Shown here piece by piece: positions 46,832 through 58,000 of a stretch of DNA of 64,000 nt; positions within the stretch are counted from its first letter, which is position 1; each line of letters starts with the position of its first letter. The notes below the pieces were generated by a model. It saw nothing but the letters and a program-made list of their open reading frames with translations, was not told where the DNA came from and did no database searches. This stretch comes from Streptomyces sp. ERV7. Its GTDB lineage: Bacteria > Actinomycetota > Actinomycetes > Streptomycetales > Streptomycetaceae. The stretch lies in contig NZ_LYOY01000040.1 of assembly GCF_001653515.1 (NCBI RefSeq), forward strand, positions 1,612,001 through 1,676,000, given 5' to 3'. A program made the position numbers and the translations under genes.

Positions 46832-47478
46832 CAGCCCCTGAGACGGGGCGTGGCATAGGCACCGGGCTCACCGGCACCACCTTCCGCATCCTCCACGTCA
46901 GCACCGGCAACGTGTGCCGCTCGCCCATCACCGAGCGGCTGACCCGGCATGCCCTGACCGATCGCCTCGGCGACCCCTTCACGGGCGGCCTGATCGTGGA
47001 GAGCGCGGGCACCTGGGGCCACGAGGGCGCCCCGATGGAGGCCAACGCGGCGGCCGTCCTCGCGGACTTCGGCGCGGACGCCGCCGGCTTCACGGGGCGC
47101 GAGCTCCTGGACGAGCACGTCATCACCGCGGACCTGGTCCTCACGGCCACCCGCGATCACCGCGCCCAGGTCATCTCCATGGGCCACTCGGCGGGTCTGC
47201 GCACCTTCACGCTGAAGGAGTTCACCCGGCTGGTGCGCGCCATAGACCCGGCGACGCTGCCCGACCCCCTCCAGGACGGCATGGTGGAACGCGCCCGCGC
47301 CCTGGTCCGCGCGGCCGCGGCCCTGCGCGGCTGGCTGCTGGCGCCGAGCGCGGAGGCGGACGAGGTGAACGACCCGTACGGCGCCCCGATCACGTTCTTC
47401 CGCTCGATCGGCGACGAGATCAACACGGCCCTGGAGCCGGTGGTGACGGCGTTGACGGGTGTGCGCGCGCCGCACTGA
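46828..47478 (+). CDS. Low-molecular-weight phosphatase-like protein lacking the catalytic Cys
   Basis: 216 residues of LMW-PTP fold. The P-loop reads HVSTGNVCRSPITERL (about 26-41). In active enzymes it is V-C-x-G-N-x-C-R-S, so the nucleophile Cys is Ser here while the second Cys, Arg and Ser remain. The fold's DP-containing acid loop may correspond to DEVNDPYG near the C-terminus. It may bind phosphoproteins or act on another substrate; activity as a classical phosphatase is doubtful. The TTG start overlaps the sua5 stop. Confidence 0.85.
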   Translation: MTAPETGRGIGTGLTGTTFRILHVSTGNVCRSPITERLTRHALTDRLGDPFTGGLIVESAGTWGHEGAPMEANAAAVLADFGADAAGFTGRELLDEHVITADLVLTATRDHRAQVISMGHSAGLRTFTLKEFTRLVRAIDPATLPDPLQDGMVERARALVRAAAALRGWLLAPSAEADEVNDPYGAPITFFRSIGDEINTALEPVVTALTGVRAPH

Positions 47479-47579
47479 CGCGAATCCGCTGACGGGAATC
47501 CGTCGGGCGCCGGGGGGCGCGTCGGCCTACATTGGATCTGACGCCTCACACCACCCTCCTGCCAGGCCCGGAGACCCCG

Positions 47580-48854
47580 ATGACGGTCACCACCGCAGCC
47601 GTGTCCGCTGCCCGCGCCGCCGCCCCCGAGGGGGCGCTCGACGCCCTGCGGCGCCAGGATCCCGAGATCGCCGACGTGCTGCTCGGCGAGACGCGGCGGC
47701 AGGCCACCTCGCTCCAGCTCATCGCCGCCGAGAACTTCACCTCGCCCGCCGTGCTCGCGGCGCTGGGCTCCCCGCTCAGCAACAAGTACGCCGAGGGCTA
47801 CCCCGGCGCCCGCCACCACGGCGGCTGCGAGATCGTGGACGTGGCCGAGCGGATCGCCGTGGACCGGGCCAGAGCGCTCTTCGGGGCCGAGCACGCCAAC
47901 GTACAGCCGCACTCCGGCTCCTCGGCCGTGCTCGCGGCCTACGCGGCGCTGCTGCGGCCGGGGGACACCGTGCTCGCCATGGGCCTCCCGTACGGGGGAC
48001 ACCTCACCCACGGTTCGCCCGCCAACTTCTCCGGCCGCTGGTTCGACTTCGTCGGCTACGGCGTCGACGCGGAGACCGGCCTCATCGACTACGAGGAGGT
48101 CGCGGCCCTCGCCGAGCGCCGCCGCCCCAAGGCGATCGTCTGCGGCTCGATCTGCTACCCGCGCCACCCCGACTACGAGGCGTTCCGCGAGATCGCGGAC
48201 TCGGTGGGCGCCTACCTCATCGCGGACGCGGCGCACCCCATGGGCCTGGTGGCCGGGGGAGCGGCGCCCAGCCCCGTCCCGTACGCCGACGTGGTCTGCG
48301 CGACCACCCACAAGGTGCTGCGCGGCCCCCGCGGCGGGCTGCTGCTGTGCGGCGCGGAGCTGGCGGCCCGGATCGACCGGGCGGTCTTCCCGTTCACCCA
48401 GGGCGGCGCCCAGATGCACACCATCGCCGCCAAGGCGGTCGCGTTCGGGGAGGCGGCGACACCGGCGTTCACCGGGTACGCCCATCAGGTGATCGCCAAC
48501 GCGCGCGTGCTCGCGGCCGGGCTGGCAGCCGAGGGGTTCGCCGTCATCACCGGCGGCACCGACACCCACATCATCCTGGCCGACCCGGGCCCCCTGGGAG
48601 CCGACGGAAGGGCCGCCAGGGGCCGTCTGGCGGGCGCCGGGCTGGTCCTGGACACCTGTGCCCTGCCGTACGACGAAGCGCGCGGCATCCGGCTCGGTAC
48701 GGCCGCCGTGACCACCCAGGGGATGGGCGAGGCGGAGATGGCGAGGCTCGCGGTGCTGTTCTCGGCGGCGCTGCGCGAGGACCGCGGGACCGGCGGCGAG
48801 GTCCGCGCCGAAGTGCGGGAACTGGCGGGGAGATTTCCCCCGTATCCGCATTAG
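47580..48854 (+). CDS. glyA: Serine hydroxymethyltransferase
   Basis: 424 residues, fold I PLP enzyme that interconverts serine and glycine with tetrahydrofolate. SLQLIAAENFTSPAV, NKYAEGYPGARHHGGCE, QPHSGSSAV, and the PLP lysine in CATTHKVLRGPRGG (about residue 244) are intact. GGAGA lies before the ATG. Streptomyces genomes often have two glyA genes, so this may be one of two; the short gap after the phosphatase gene suggests partial co-transcription. Confidence 0.95.
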   Translation: MTVTTAAVSAARAAAPEGALDALRRQDPEIADVLLGETRRQATSLQLIAAENFTSPAVLAALGSPLSNKYAEGYPGARHHGGCEIVDVAERIAVDRARALFGAEHANVQPHSGSSAVLAAYAALLRPGDTVLAMGLPYGGHLTHGSPANFSGRWFDFVGYGVDAETGLIDYEEVAALAERRRPKAIVCGSICYPRHPDYEAFREIADSVGAYLIADAAHPMGLVAGGAAPSPVPYADVVCATTHKVLRGPRGGLLLCGAELAARIDRAVFPFTQGGAQMHTIAAKAVAFGEAATPAFTGYAHQVIANARVLAAGLAAEGFAVITGGTDTHIILADPGPLGADGRAARGRLAGAGLVLDTCALPYDEARGIRLGTAAVTTQGMGEAEMARLAVLFSAALREDRGTGGEVRAEVRELAGRFPPYPH

Positions 48855-48959
48855 ATTGGGTTGACCGCAACCATCTCGTGCACCCGCATGTCCTCAACCA
48901 TGTGGTCGCAAAGCTAGTGTGTGGGGCTGAGATGGCCAGCGATACCTCTGGGGCAGCCC

Positions 48960-50303
48960 GTGCGTGAATACCTGCTGACGCTCTGCGTCACGGCCGCGGT
49001 GACCTACCTGCTCACCGGGCCGGTGCGGAAGTTCGCCATCGCGACCGGTGCGATGCCGGAGATCCGCGCCCGAGACGTGCACCGCGAACCGACGCCGCGG
49101 CTCGGCGGCATCGCGATGTTCGGCGGACTGTGCGCGGGCCTGCTCGTCGCCGACCACCTCGACAGCCTCAACGGCGTCTTCGAGCGCTCCAACGAACCGC
49201 GCGCACTGCTCTCCGGCGCCGCCCTGATCTGGATCATCGGCGTCCTGGACGACAAGTTCGAGATCGACGCCCTGATCAAGCTGGGCGGCCAGATGATCGC
49301 CGCCGGTGTGATGGTCGTCCAGGGTCTGACGATCCTGTGGCTGCCCGTCCCGGGCGTCGGCGCGGTCTCGCTCACCTCCTGGCAGGGCACGCTGCTCACG
49401 GTCGCCCTGGTGGTGATCACCATCAACGCGGTGAACTTCGTGGACGGCCTGGACGGCCTCGCCGCGGGCATGGTCTGCATCGCCGCCGCGGCGTTCTTCA
49501 TGTACGCGTACCGGATCTGGTTCGGGTACGGCATCGAGGCCGCGGCCCCGGCCACCCTCTTCGCGGCCATCCTGATGGGCATGTGCCTGGGCTTCCTGCC
49601 GCACAACATGCACCCCGCGCGGATCTTCATGGGCGATTCGGGCTCGATGCTGATCGGGCTCGTGCTGGCCGCCGGCGCGATCTCCATCACCGGTCAGGTC
49701 GACCCGGACGCGCTGCGGATGAACCTCAGCCTCAGCGGCAGTGAGCGCGAGGCGACCCATGCGATGCTCCCGGTCTTCATCCCGCTGCTGATGCCGCTGA
49801 CCATCATCGCGATCCCGGTGGCCGACCTGGTGCTGGCGATCGTGCGCCGCACCTGGAAGGGCCAGTCGCCGTTCGCGGCCGACCGCGGGCATCTGCACCA
49901 CCGGCTCCTGGAGATCGGCCACTCGCACAGCCGGGCCGTGCTGATCATGTACTTCTGGGCGGCGCTGATCGCCTTCGGGACGCTGGCGTACTCGGTGCAC
50001 TCGGCGTCGATGTGGATCGTCTTCCTCATCGTCGCCCTGAGCGCCGTCGGTCTGGTCCTGCTGCTGCTCCCGCGCTTCACCCCGCGCGCCCCGCGCTGGG
50101 CCGAGGCGTTCGTCCCGCCGCGCTACCGGCGCCGTACCCGGCTCGCCGCGGCGGCCGCGGCCGCGGAGGGCACCGAGGAGTGGGACGGGGACGAGGAGGA
50201 GCGCACACCGGTCGGCGCGGGTGTCTCCGGCGTCAACGGGGCGACCGCCATCGGCCCCCGTTCGCGCTTCCCCGACCGGCGGAAGACCGGCGCGTCGCGC
50301 TGA
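48960..50303 (+). CDS. WecA/TagO-like polyprenyl-phosphate HexNAc-1-P transferase
   Basis: 447 residues with about ten to eleven membrane helices. Family motifs: RDVHREPTPRLGGIAMFGG, GVLDDKFEID (Asp pair), NAVNFVDGLDGLAAG (nucleophile region), RIFMGDSGSMLIG and ADRGHLHHRLLEIGHSHS. It starts a lipid-linked glycan, probably for teichoic acid or another wall polymer, matching the LCP ligase encoded nearby. The C-terminal ~60 residues are a charged cytoplasmic tail. GTG start, weak ribosome site. Confidence 0.92.
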   Translation: MREYLLTLCVTAAVTYLLTGPVRKFAIATGAMPEIRARDVHREPTPRLGGIAMFGGLCAGLLVADHLDSLNGVFERSNEPRALLSGAALIWIIGVLDDKFEIDALIKLGGQMIAAGVMVVQGLTILWLPVPGVGAVSLTSWQGTLLTVALVVITINAVNFVDGLDGLAAGMVCIAAAAFFMYAYRIWFGYGIEAAAPATLFAAILMGMCLGFLPHNMHPARIFMGDSGSMLIGLVLAAGAISITGQVDPDALRMNLSLSGSEREATHAMLPVFIPLLMPLTIIAIPVADLVLAIVRRTWKGQSPFAADRGHLHHRLLEIGHSHSRAVLIMYFWAALIAFGTLAYSVHSASMWIVFLIVALSAVGLVLLLLPRFTPRAPRWAEAFVPPRYRRRTRLAAAAAAAEGTEEWDGDEEERTPVGAGVSGVNGATAIGPRSRFPDRRKTGASR

Positions 50304-50564
50304 CGAATTGCCGCATCGGGCCCCAATAGCAGACAAGTTGCCGCCCGTCTTGCACATGCGCGCGCGTTCACTCTCATGTGTGACGGGCAGCACACCATCT
50401 TGGTAAAGACCTCATCAAATAGTTTGTGATACGGTTCACGAGACCCGGCAACAGAGCCGAAGGACCGTAGTGCGACGGCCCATTGGCCCGAGGGACCCCC
50501 TCGGCCGGGGCCTACGCTCGTCCATGACGACACCCTGCCCCCACCAGTAAGCGGAGCTGCCGCC

Positions 50565-50999
50565 ATGCCGTCCAACGACGCCCGCACCCTCCTTCGGACC
50601 GCCCTACCCACCGCTGCCGCCGGCGCGATCGCCGTCGCCGTCAGCGCCGGGGTCGCGGGCGGCAAGGGGGCCATCGGCGCCGTCATCGCGACGGTAGTGG
50701 TCATCGGCTTCATGGGTATCGGGCTGCTCATCCTGGAACGCACGGCAAAGAACCTGCCCCACCTGTTCCAGGCCATGGGGCTGATGCTGTACACCGCTCA
50801 GCTGCTGTTGCTCTTCATCTTCGTCGCGGTCTTCAAGGACACGACGCTGTTCAACCCCAAGGCATTCGCCGCCACGCTCATCGCGCTGACCCTCGTCTGG
50901 ATCGGCATGCAGGCACGTGCGCACATGAAGGCCAAGATCCTTTACGTCGAGCCGGATTCGGAGGCTGAGAAGCCCCAGAAATCCGGGTCTTCGTCGTGA
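50565..50999 (+). CDS. atpI: ATP synthase subunit I (AtpI-like)
   Basis: 144 residues with four membrane helices: two near GAIAVAVSAGVAG and VIATVVVIGFMGIGLLIL, then LYTAQLLLLFIFVAVF and FAATLIALTLVWIGMQ. A short polar C-terminal tail follows. It lies directly before atpB, where AtpI helps assemble the c-ring. Start is the ATG after AGCTGCC; the ribosome site is weak. The 261 bp upstream should hold the operon promoter. Confidence 0.85.
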   Translation: MPSNDARTLLRTALPTAAAGAIAVAVSAGVAGGKGAIGAVIATVVVIGFMGIGLLILERTAKNLPHLFQAMGLMLYTAQLLLLFIFVAVFKDTTLFNPKAFAATLIALTLVWIGMQARAHMKAKILYVEPDSEAEKPQKSGSSS

Positions 51000-51224
51000 A
51001 AGGTAGGGGCGGAATAAATGCGAGTTCGAGACCCTGCTATCGTCCGGTGCCAACTGCGGCACTGCGGGCGCGGGCATCTGAGCTGACGCCTGCTCGAACG
51101 CGAGGCTTGATGCCCGACCGCCGCCCCATCATCCGTAACACCAGTCCAGTGCCGAACCGCGGCTGCGCGCCGCGCCGACACAACGAGGTTGCCGTACCTA
51201 TGCGCCACGCTGAAGGAGCCCGCG

Positions 51225-52043
51225 GTGAGTGCTGACCAGACCCAGCTCGCCTTCGACTGGAACTGCCGCATCCTGTCTGACAACGGCTGTGGCTTTCCGG
51301 CTCCGGGCCTGCACTCCTTCCTCTTCAAGCCGCTCTTCACCGTCGGCGGCTATGAGTTCAACAAGGTGATGCTGCTCGCGCTCGTCACCACGGTGCTCGT
51401 CAGCAGCTTCTTCTGGGCGGCCTTCGGCAAGGCCAAGGTGGTCCCGGGCAAGCTCCAGATGGTCGGCGAGGCCGGCTACGACTTCGTACGCCGCAACATC
51501 GTGTACGAGACGCTCGGAAAGCGGGAGGGCGAGAAGTACGTCCCCCTCATGGTCTCGCTGTTCTTCTTCATCTGGATCATGAACATCTGGTCCGTGATTC
51601 CGCTGGCACAGTTCCCGGTGTCCTCGGTCATCGCCTTCCCGATGGTGCTCGCCGGCCTTGTGTGGGTCCTCTGGGTGAGCGTGACGTTCAAGCGTCACGG
51701 CTTCGTCGGCGGCCTGAAGAACATCACCGGCTACGACAAGTCGCTCGGTGGCGTGCTGCCGCTCGTCATGGTCATCGAGTTCCTCTCGAACCTGTTCGTC
51801 CGGCCGTTCACGCACGCGGTGCGACTGTTCGCGAACATGTTCGCCGGTCACCTGATGCTGGTCATGTTCACGGTCGCCTCCTGGTACCTGATGAACAGCT
51901 ACATGATCCCGGCCGCCGGTGTCTCGTTCGTCATGACCATCGTCATGATCCTCTTCGAGCTTTTCGTGCAGGCCGTCCAGGCGTACGTCTTCGTGCTGCT
52001 GGCCTGCTCGTACCTCCAGGGCGCTCTGGCCGAGCACCACTGA
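51225..52043 (+). CDS. atpB: ATP synthase F0 subunit a
   Basis: 272 residues, about five to six membrane helices. The proton-channel Arg lies in PFTHAVRLFANMFAGHLM (about residue 196). Gln/His positions follow in FELFVQAVQAYVFVLLACSYL. It forms the half-channels against the c-ring. GTG start with AAGGAG 7 nt upstream; 225 bp separate it from atpI. Confidence 0.97.
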   Translation: MSADQTQLAFDWNCRILSDNGCGFPAPGLHSFLFKPLFTVGGYEFNKVMLLALVTTVLVSSFFWAAFGKAKVVPGKLQMVGEAGYDFVRRNIVYETLGKREGEKYVPLMVSLFFFIWIMNIWSVIPLAQFPVSSVIAFPMVLAGLVWVLWVSVTFKRHGFVGGLKNITGYDKSLGGVLPLVMVIEFLSNLFVRPFTHAVRLFANMFAGHLMLVMFTVASWYLMNSYMIPAAGVSFVMTIVMILFELFVQAVQAYVFVLLACSYLQGALAEHH

Positions 52044-52121
52044 GTCCTGGCCCGCCCCGCAAACCCCCAGTCGTCCGGTGGCCAACCCCCACCGGTCCAT
52101 GAAAGAGAAGGAAGAACTGGC

Positions 52122-52358
52122 ATGTCCCAGATCCTCGCTGCCTCCGAAGTCACCGGCTCGCTCGGCTCGATCGGCTACGGCCTCGCGGCCATCGGCCCCG
52201 GCGTCGGCGTCGGCATCATCTTCGGTAACGGCACCCAGGCCATGGCCCGTCAGCCCGAGGCCGCCGGCCTGATCCGCGCCAACCAGATCCTGGGCTTCGC
52301 CTTCTGTGAGGCGCTCGCCCTCATCGGCATCGTTATGCCGTTCGTGTTCGGTAAGTAA
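52122..52358 (+). CDS. atpE: ATP synthase F0 subunit c
   Basis: 78 residues, a two-helix hairpin. Polar loop ARQPEA (about 42-47) faces F1. The proton-carrying acid is Glu63 in LGFAFCEALALIG. The Gly-rich first helix packs the ring. AGAAGGAAG precedes the ATG. Confidence 0.98.
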   Translation: MSQILAASEVTGSLGSIGYGLAAIGPGVGVGIIFGNGTQAMARQPEAAGLIRANQILGFAFCEALALIGIVMPFVFGK

Positions 52359-52396
52359 GCACCTATTACTGACACACATCGACGAAAGGCACTGAT

Positions 52397-52954
52397 GTGA
52401 TCGCCAACCTGGCTGCACTGGCGGCCGAGGAAGAGCAGAACCCGCTCGTACCCGCGGGCCCCGAGCTGCTCGTCGGCGCCATCGCCTTCGCCATCGTCTT
52501 CTTCGTCTTCGCCACGAAGCTGCTCCCGCGTATCAACAAGACGCTGGAGGAGCGCCGCGAAGCCATCGAGGGCGGTATCGAGAAGGCCGAGGCCGCGCAG
52601 ACCGAGGCTCAGAGCGTGCTGGAGCAGTACAAGGCCCAGCTCGCCGAGGCCCGCCACGAGGCCGCCCGCCTGCGCCAGGAGGCGACCGAGCAGGGCACCG
52701 TGCTCATCCAGGAGATGAGGGCGGAAGGCCAGCGGCAGCGTGAGGAGATCATCGCTGCCGGTCACGCTCAGATCGAGGCCGACCGCAAGGCCGCCGCGCA
52801 CGCGCTCCGCCAGGACGTCGGCAAGCTCGCCACCGACCTGGCCGGCAAGCTCGTCGGCGAGTCCCTCGAGGACCACGCCCGGCAGAGCCGTACCATCGAC
52901 CGCTTCCTCGAGGGTCTCGAGGACAGCGCTTCGAAGGCCGAGGCCACGCGATGA
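52397..52954 (+). CDS. atpF: ATP synthase F0 subunit b
   Basis: 185 residues. One membrane helix (about 25-45, VGAIAFAIVFFVFATK) leads into a long charged coiled coil, the peripheral stalk. GTG start with GAAAGG upstream. The stop overlaps the atpH ATG (ATGA). Confidence 0.95.
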   Translation: MIANLAALAAEEEQNPLVPAGPELLVGAIAFAIVFFVFATKLLPRINKTLEERREAIEGGIEKAEAAQTEAQSVLEQYKAQLAEARHEAARLRQEATEQGTVLIQEMRAEGQRQREEIIAAGHAQIEADRKAAAHALRQDVGKLATDLAGKLVGESLEDHARQSRTIDRFLEGLEDSASKAEATR

Positions 52955-53766
52955 ACGGAGCGAGCCGCGAGGCACTGGCTGCCGCGCGCGAGCAGCTCGA
53001 CGCGCTGATGGACAACACGTCCGTCGACGCGGCGAAGCTCGCCGGGGAGCTGGCGGCCGTCACCGCGCTGCTCGACCGCGAGGTGTCGCTGCGTCGGGTC
53101 CTCACCGACCCGGCGCAGGCCGGCGAGGCCAAGGCCGAGCTGGCCGGGCGCCTGCTCGGCGGCCAGGTCGGCGGCGAGAGTGCCGACCTGGTGAGCGGCA
53201 TGGTCCGCTCCCGCTGGTCGCAGTCGCGCGACCTGGTGGACGCGCTGGAGGAGCTGGCGAACACCGCCGACCTCACCGCCGCGCAGAAGGCCGGCGCGCT
53301 GGACGACGTGGAGGACGAGCTGTTCCGGTTCGGCCGGATCGTCACCTCCAACGCCGACCTGCGCTCCGCGCTCACCCACCGCGCCGCCACGGCGTCCGCC
53401 AAGGGCGAGCTGCTCGGCAGCCTGCTCGGCGGCAAGGCCAACGCGGCCACCGAGCGCCTCGTGACCCGGCTTGTCACCAAGCCGCGTGGACGTAGCCTGG
53501 AAGCGGGACTGGAGTCCCTCTCCAAGCTCGCCGCGGAGCGCCGCGACCGCATGGTCGCCGTGGTCACCTCGGCGGTGCCGCTGACCGACGTGCAGAAGCA
53601 GCGCCTCGGCGCCGCTCTGGCGAAGGTCTACGGCCGCCAGATGCACCTGAACCTGGACGTGGACCCGACGGTCCTCGGCGGGATCACGGTGCGGGTGGGC
53701 GACGAGGTCATCGACGGCACCATCGCCCAGCGTCTCGACGAGGCGAGCCGGCGACTGGCCGGCTGA
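52951..53766 (+). CDS. atpH: ATP synthase F1 subunit delta
   Basis: 271 residues, the long actinobacterial form (about 180 in E. coli). The N-terminal ~90 residues are an extra helical region. The canonical delta part follows, ending with LNLDVDPTVLGGITVRVGDEVIDGTIAQRLDE. It joins the peripheral stalk to the top of F1. Translationally coupled to atpF. Confidence 0.94.
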   Translation: MNGASREALAAAREQLDALMDNTSVDAAKLAGELAAVTALLDREVSLRRVLTDPAQAGEAKAELAGRLLGGQVGGESADLVSGMVRSRWSQSRDLVDALEELANTADLTAAQKAGALDDVEDELFRFGRIVTSNADLRSALTHRAATASAKGELLGSLLGGKANAATERLVTRLVTKPRGRSLEAGLESLSKLAAERRDRMVAVVTSAVPLTDVQKQRLGAALAKVYGRQMHLNLDVDPTVLGGITVRVGDEVIDGTIAQRLDEASRRLAG

Positions 53767-53842
53767 CCTGCCTCGGCAGCGTCACCAACAACACAAGCAT
53801 CACAGCGGCCCGGTTGGGCCGTGCAGAACTTGCAGAAGATTC

Positions 53843-53859
53843 CTGGGGGTCGCCCCCAG
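53843..53859 (+). repeat. CTGGGGG hairpin between atpH and atpA
   Basis: CTGGGGG-TCG-CCCCCAG, in a 139-bp gap before atpA. Similar GGGGGT/ACCCCC hairpins are scattered between Streptomyces genes. It may stabilise mRNA ends or tune atpA expression. Confidence 0.5.
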
Positions 53860-53905
53860 ACCCCCTAAGAAGCTTCAGGCCCAACAAGGAGAGCAGGGAA
53901 CCCAG

Positions 53906-55501
<1,596 letters not shown>

Positions 55502-55521
55502 CGACGGAAGGGACCTGACTC

Positions 55522-56439
55522 ATGGGAGCGCAGCTCCGGGTCTACAAGCGTCGCATCCGTGCCGTCACGGCGACCAAGAAGATCACCAAGGCGATGGAGA
55601 TGATCGCCGCCTCGCGCATCGTCAAGGCGCAGCGCAAGGTGGCGGCGTCGATGCCGTACGCGACCGAGCTCACCCGTGCGGTGACGGCGGTCGCGACCGG
55701 CTCGAACACCAACCACGCCCTGACCACCGAGGTCGAGACGCCGACCCGGGCCGCGGTCCTGCTCATCACGAGCGACCGCGGTCTGGCCGGCGGCTACTCC
55801 TCGAACGCCATCAAGCAGGCGGAGCGGCTCACCGAGCGGCTGCGTGCTGAGGGCAAGGACGTCGATGCCTACATCGTCGGCCGCAAGGGTGTCGCCTACT
55901 ACGGCTTCCGTGAGCGCAAGGTCGCGGAGTCGTGGACCGGCTTCACCGACAGCCCGGCCTACGCGGACGCCAAGCGCGTCGCGGCGCCGCTGATCGAGGC
56001 CATCCAACTGGACACGGCCGAGGGTGGCGTCGACGAGCTGCACATCGTCTACACGGAATTCGTGTCGATGATGACGCAGAACGCGGTGGACGGCCGGATG
56101 CTGCCGCTCAGCCTCGACAAGGTCGAAGAAGAGGGCGGTGCGAAGGGCGAGGTCCTTCCGCTGTTCGACTTCGAGCCGTCGGCGGAGGACGTCCTCGACG
56201 CCCTGCTGCCGCGCTACGTCGAGAGCCGTATCTACAACGCACTGCTGCAGTCGGCCGCTTCCGAGCACGCCGCCCGCCGCCGCGCGATGAAGTCGGCTAC
56301 CGACAACGCCGGGGATCTCATCAAGAGCCTCTCCCGGCTTGCCAACGCGGCCCGCCAGGCCGAAATCACCCAGGAAATCAGCGAGATCGTCGGTGGCGCC
56401 AGCGCCATGGCCGACGCGACCGCGGGGAGTGACAAGTAA
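55522..56439 (+). CDS. atpG: ATP synthase F1 subunit gamma
   Basis: 305 residues. N-terminal rotor helix MGAQLRVYKRRIRAVTATKKITKAMEMIAAS (split) and C-terminal helix with ARRRAMKSATDNAGDLI form the central coiled coil. The middle is the Rossmann-like part with LLITSDRGLAGGYSSN. Its stop overlaps the atpD start by one base (TAATG). Confidence 0.97.
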   Translation: MGAQLRVYKRRIRAVTATKKITKAMEMIAASRIVKAQRKVAASMPYATELTRAVTAVATGSNTNHALTTEVETPTRAAVLLITSDRGLAGGYSSNAIKQAERLTERLRAEGKDVDAYIVGRKGVAYYGFRERKVAESWTGFTDSPAYADAKRVAAPLIEAIQLDTAEGGVDELHIVYTEFVSMMTQNAVDGRMLPLSLDKVEEEGGAKGEVLPLFDFEPSAEDVLDALLPRYVESRIYNALLQSAASEHAARRRAMKSATDNAGDLIKSLSRLANAARQAEITQEISEIVGGASAMADATAGSDK

Positions 56440-57881
56440 TGACGACCTCTGTTGAGACGGCCGCCGCCACGGGCCGCGTCGCCCGGGTCATCGGCCCGGT
56501 CGTCGACGTGGAGTTCCCCGTCGACGCGATGCCCGACATCTACAACGCGCTCAAGGTCCAGGTCGCCGACCCGGCCGAGGACGGCGCGCTCAAGACGCTG
56601 ACCCTGGAAGTCGCCCAGCACCTGGGTGACGGCATGGTCCGCACGATCTCGATGCAGCCCACCGACGGTCTGGTCCGCCAGGCCGCGGTGACCGACACGG
56701 GCACGGGCATCACCGTCCCCGTCGGTGACTTCACCAAGGGCAAGGTGTTCAACACCCTGGGCGAGGTGCTCAACTACCCCGAGGCGAACGCCGAGGTCAC
56801 CGAGCGCTGGCCGATCCACCGCAAGGCGCCGAACTTCGACGAGCTCGAGTCGAAGACCGAGATGTTCGAGACCGGCGTCAAGGTCATCGACCTCCTCACC
56901 CCGTACGTCAAGGGTGGAAAGATCGGTCTGTTCGGTGGTGCCGGTGTCGGCAAGACCGTTCTGATCCAGGAAATGATCTACCGCGTCGCCAACAACCACG
57001 ACGGTGTGTCGGTGTTCGCGGGCGTCGGTGAGCGTACCCGTGAGGGCAACGACCTCATCGAGGAGATGGGCGACTCCGGCGTCATCGACAAGACCGCCCT
57101 GGTCTTCGGCCAGATGGACGAGCCCCCGGGCACCCGTCTTCGGGTCGCGCTGGCCGGTCTGACGATGGCGGAGTACTTCCGTGACGTCCAGAAGCAGGAC
57201 GTCCTCTTCTTCATCGACAACATCTTCCGGTACACCCAGGCGGGTTCCGAGGTGTCGACCCTGCTCGGCCGTATGCCCTCCGCGGTGGGTTACCAGCCGA
57301 ACCTGGCCGACGAGATGGGTCTCCTCCAGGAGCGCATCACCTCGACCCGTGGTCACTCGATCACCTCGATGCAGGCGATCTACGTCCCCGCGGACGACCT
57401 GACCGACCCGGCCCCGGCCACCACCTTCGCCCACCTCGACGCGACGACGGTTCTCTCCCGTCCGATCTCCGAGAAGGGCATCTACCCGGCCGTGGACCCG
57501 CTGGACTCCACGTCCCGGATCCTGGACCCCCGCTACATCGCGGCGGACCACTACAACGCCGCGATGCGCGTCAAGGGAATCCTTCAGAAGTACAAGGACC
57601 TCCAGGACATCATCGCGATCCTCGGTATCGACGAGCTGGGCGAGGAGGACAAGCTCGTTGTCCACCGTGCCCGTCGTGTCGAGCGCTTCCTGTCGCAGAA
57701 CACCCACGTCGCCAAGCAGTTCACCGGCGTGGACGGTTCGGACGTGCCGCTCGAGGAGTCGATCACCGCGTTCAACGCGATCTGCGACGGTGAGTACGAC
57801 CACTTCCCCGAGCAGGCGTTCTTCATGTGCGGTGGCATCGAGGACCTGAAGGCCAACGCCAAGGAGCTCGGCGTCTCCTGA
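56439..57881 (+). CDS. atpD: ATP synthase F1 subunit beta
   Basis: 480 residues. Catalytic site: Walker A GGAGVGKT (about 163-170), catalytic Glu in GVGERTREGNDL, Walker B VLFFIDNIFR, and the DELSEED-like ELGEEDK loop in the C-terminal domain. Makes ATP from ADP and phosphate. Confidence 0.98.
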   Translation: MTTSVETAAATGRVARVIGPVVDVEFPVDAMPDIYNALKVQVADPAEDGALKTLTLEVAQHLGDGMVRTISMQPTDGLVRQAAVTDTGTGITVPVGDFTKGKVFNTLGEVLNYPEANAEVTERWPIHRKAPNFDELESKTEMFETGVKVIDLLTPYVKGGKIGLFGGAGVGKTVLIQEMIYRVANNHDGVSVFAGVGERTREGNDLIEEMGDSGVIDKTALVFGQMDEPPGTRLRVALAGLTMAEYFRDVQKQDVLFFIDNIFRYTQAGSEVSTLLGRMPSAVGYQPNLADEMGLLQERITSTRGHSITSMQAIYVPADDLTDPAPATTFAHLDATTVLSRPISEKGIYPAVDPLDSTSRILDPRYIAADHYNAAMRVKGILQKYKDLQDIIAILGIDELGEEDKLVVHRARRVERFLSQNTHVAKQFTGVDGSDVPLEESITAFNAICDGEYDHFPEQAFFMCGGIEDLKANAKELGVS

Positions 57882-57905
57882 CCCGAGCCCGGTTTCGTGA
57901 CGACG

Positions 57906-57930
57906 AGGGGGCGGGTGCGTCCCGCCCCCT
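57906..57930 (+). terminator. Hairpin between atpD and atpC
   Basis: Perfect 10-bp stem AGGGGGCGGG with loop TGCGT, 25 bp after atpD. No T-run; it may reduce atpC expression relative to atpD. Confidence 0.5.
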
Positions 57931-58000
57931 CTCTCACGCCCACTAGACTTTGACCCAACACCCGGCAGCAACCGCCGGGTGGTGACCCGAGGAGCCCACC

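Noticed and set aside
47479..47579. Glycine or other riboswitch upstream of glyA
   Set aside because: The gap is about 100 bp with no recognisable conserved riboswitch core. The same holds for the lysA and hom leaders.
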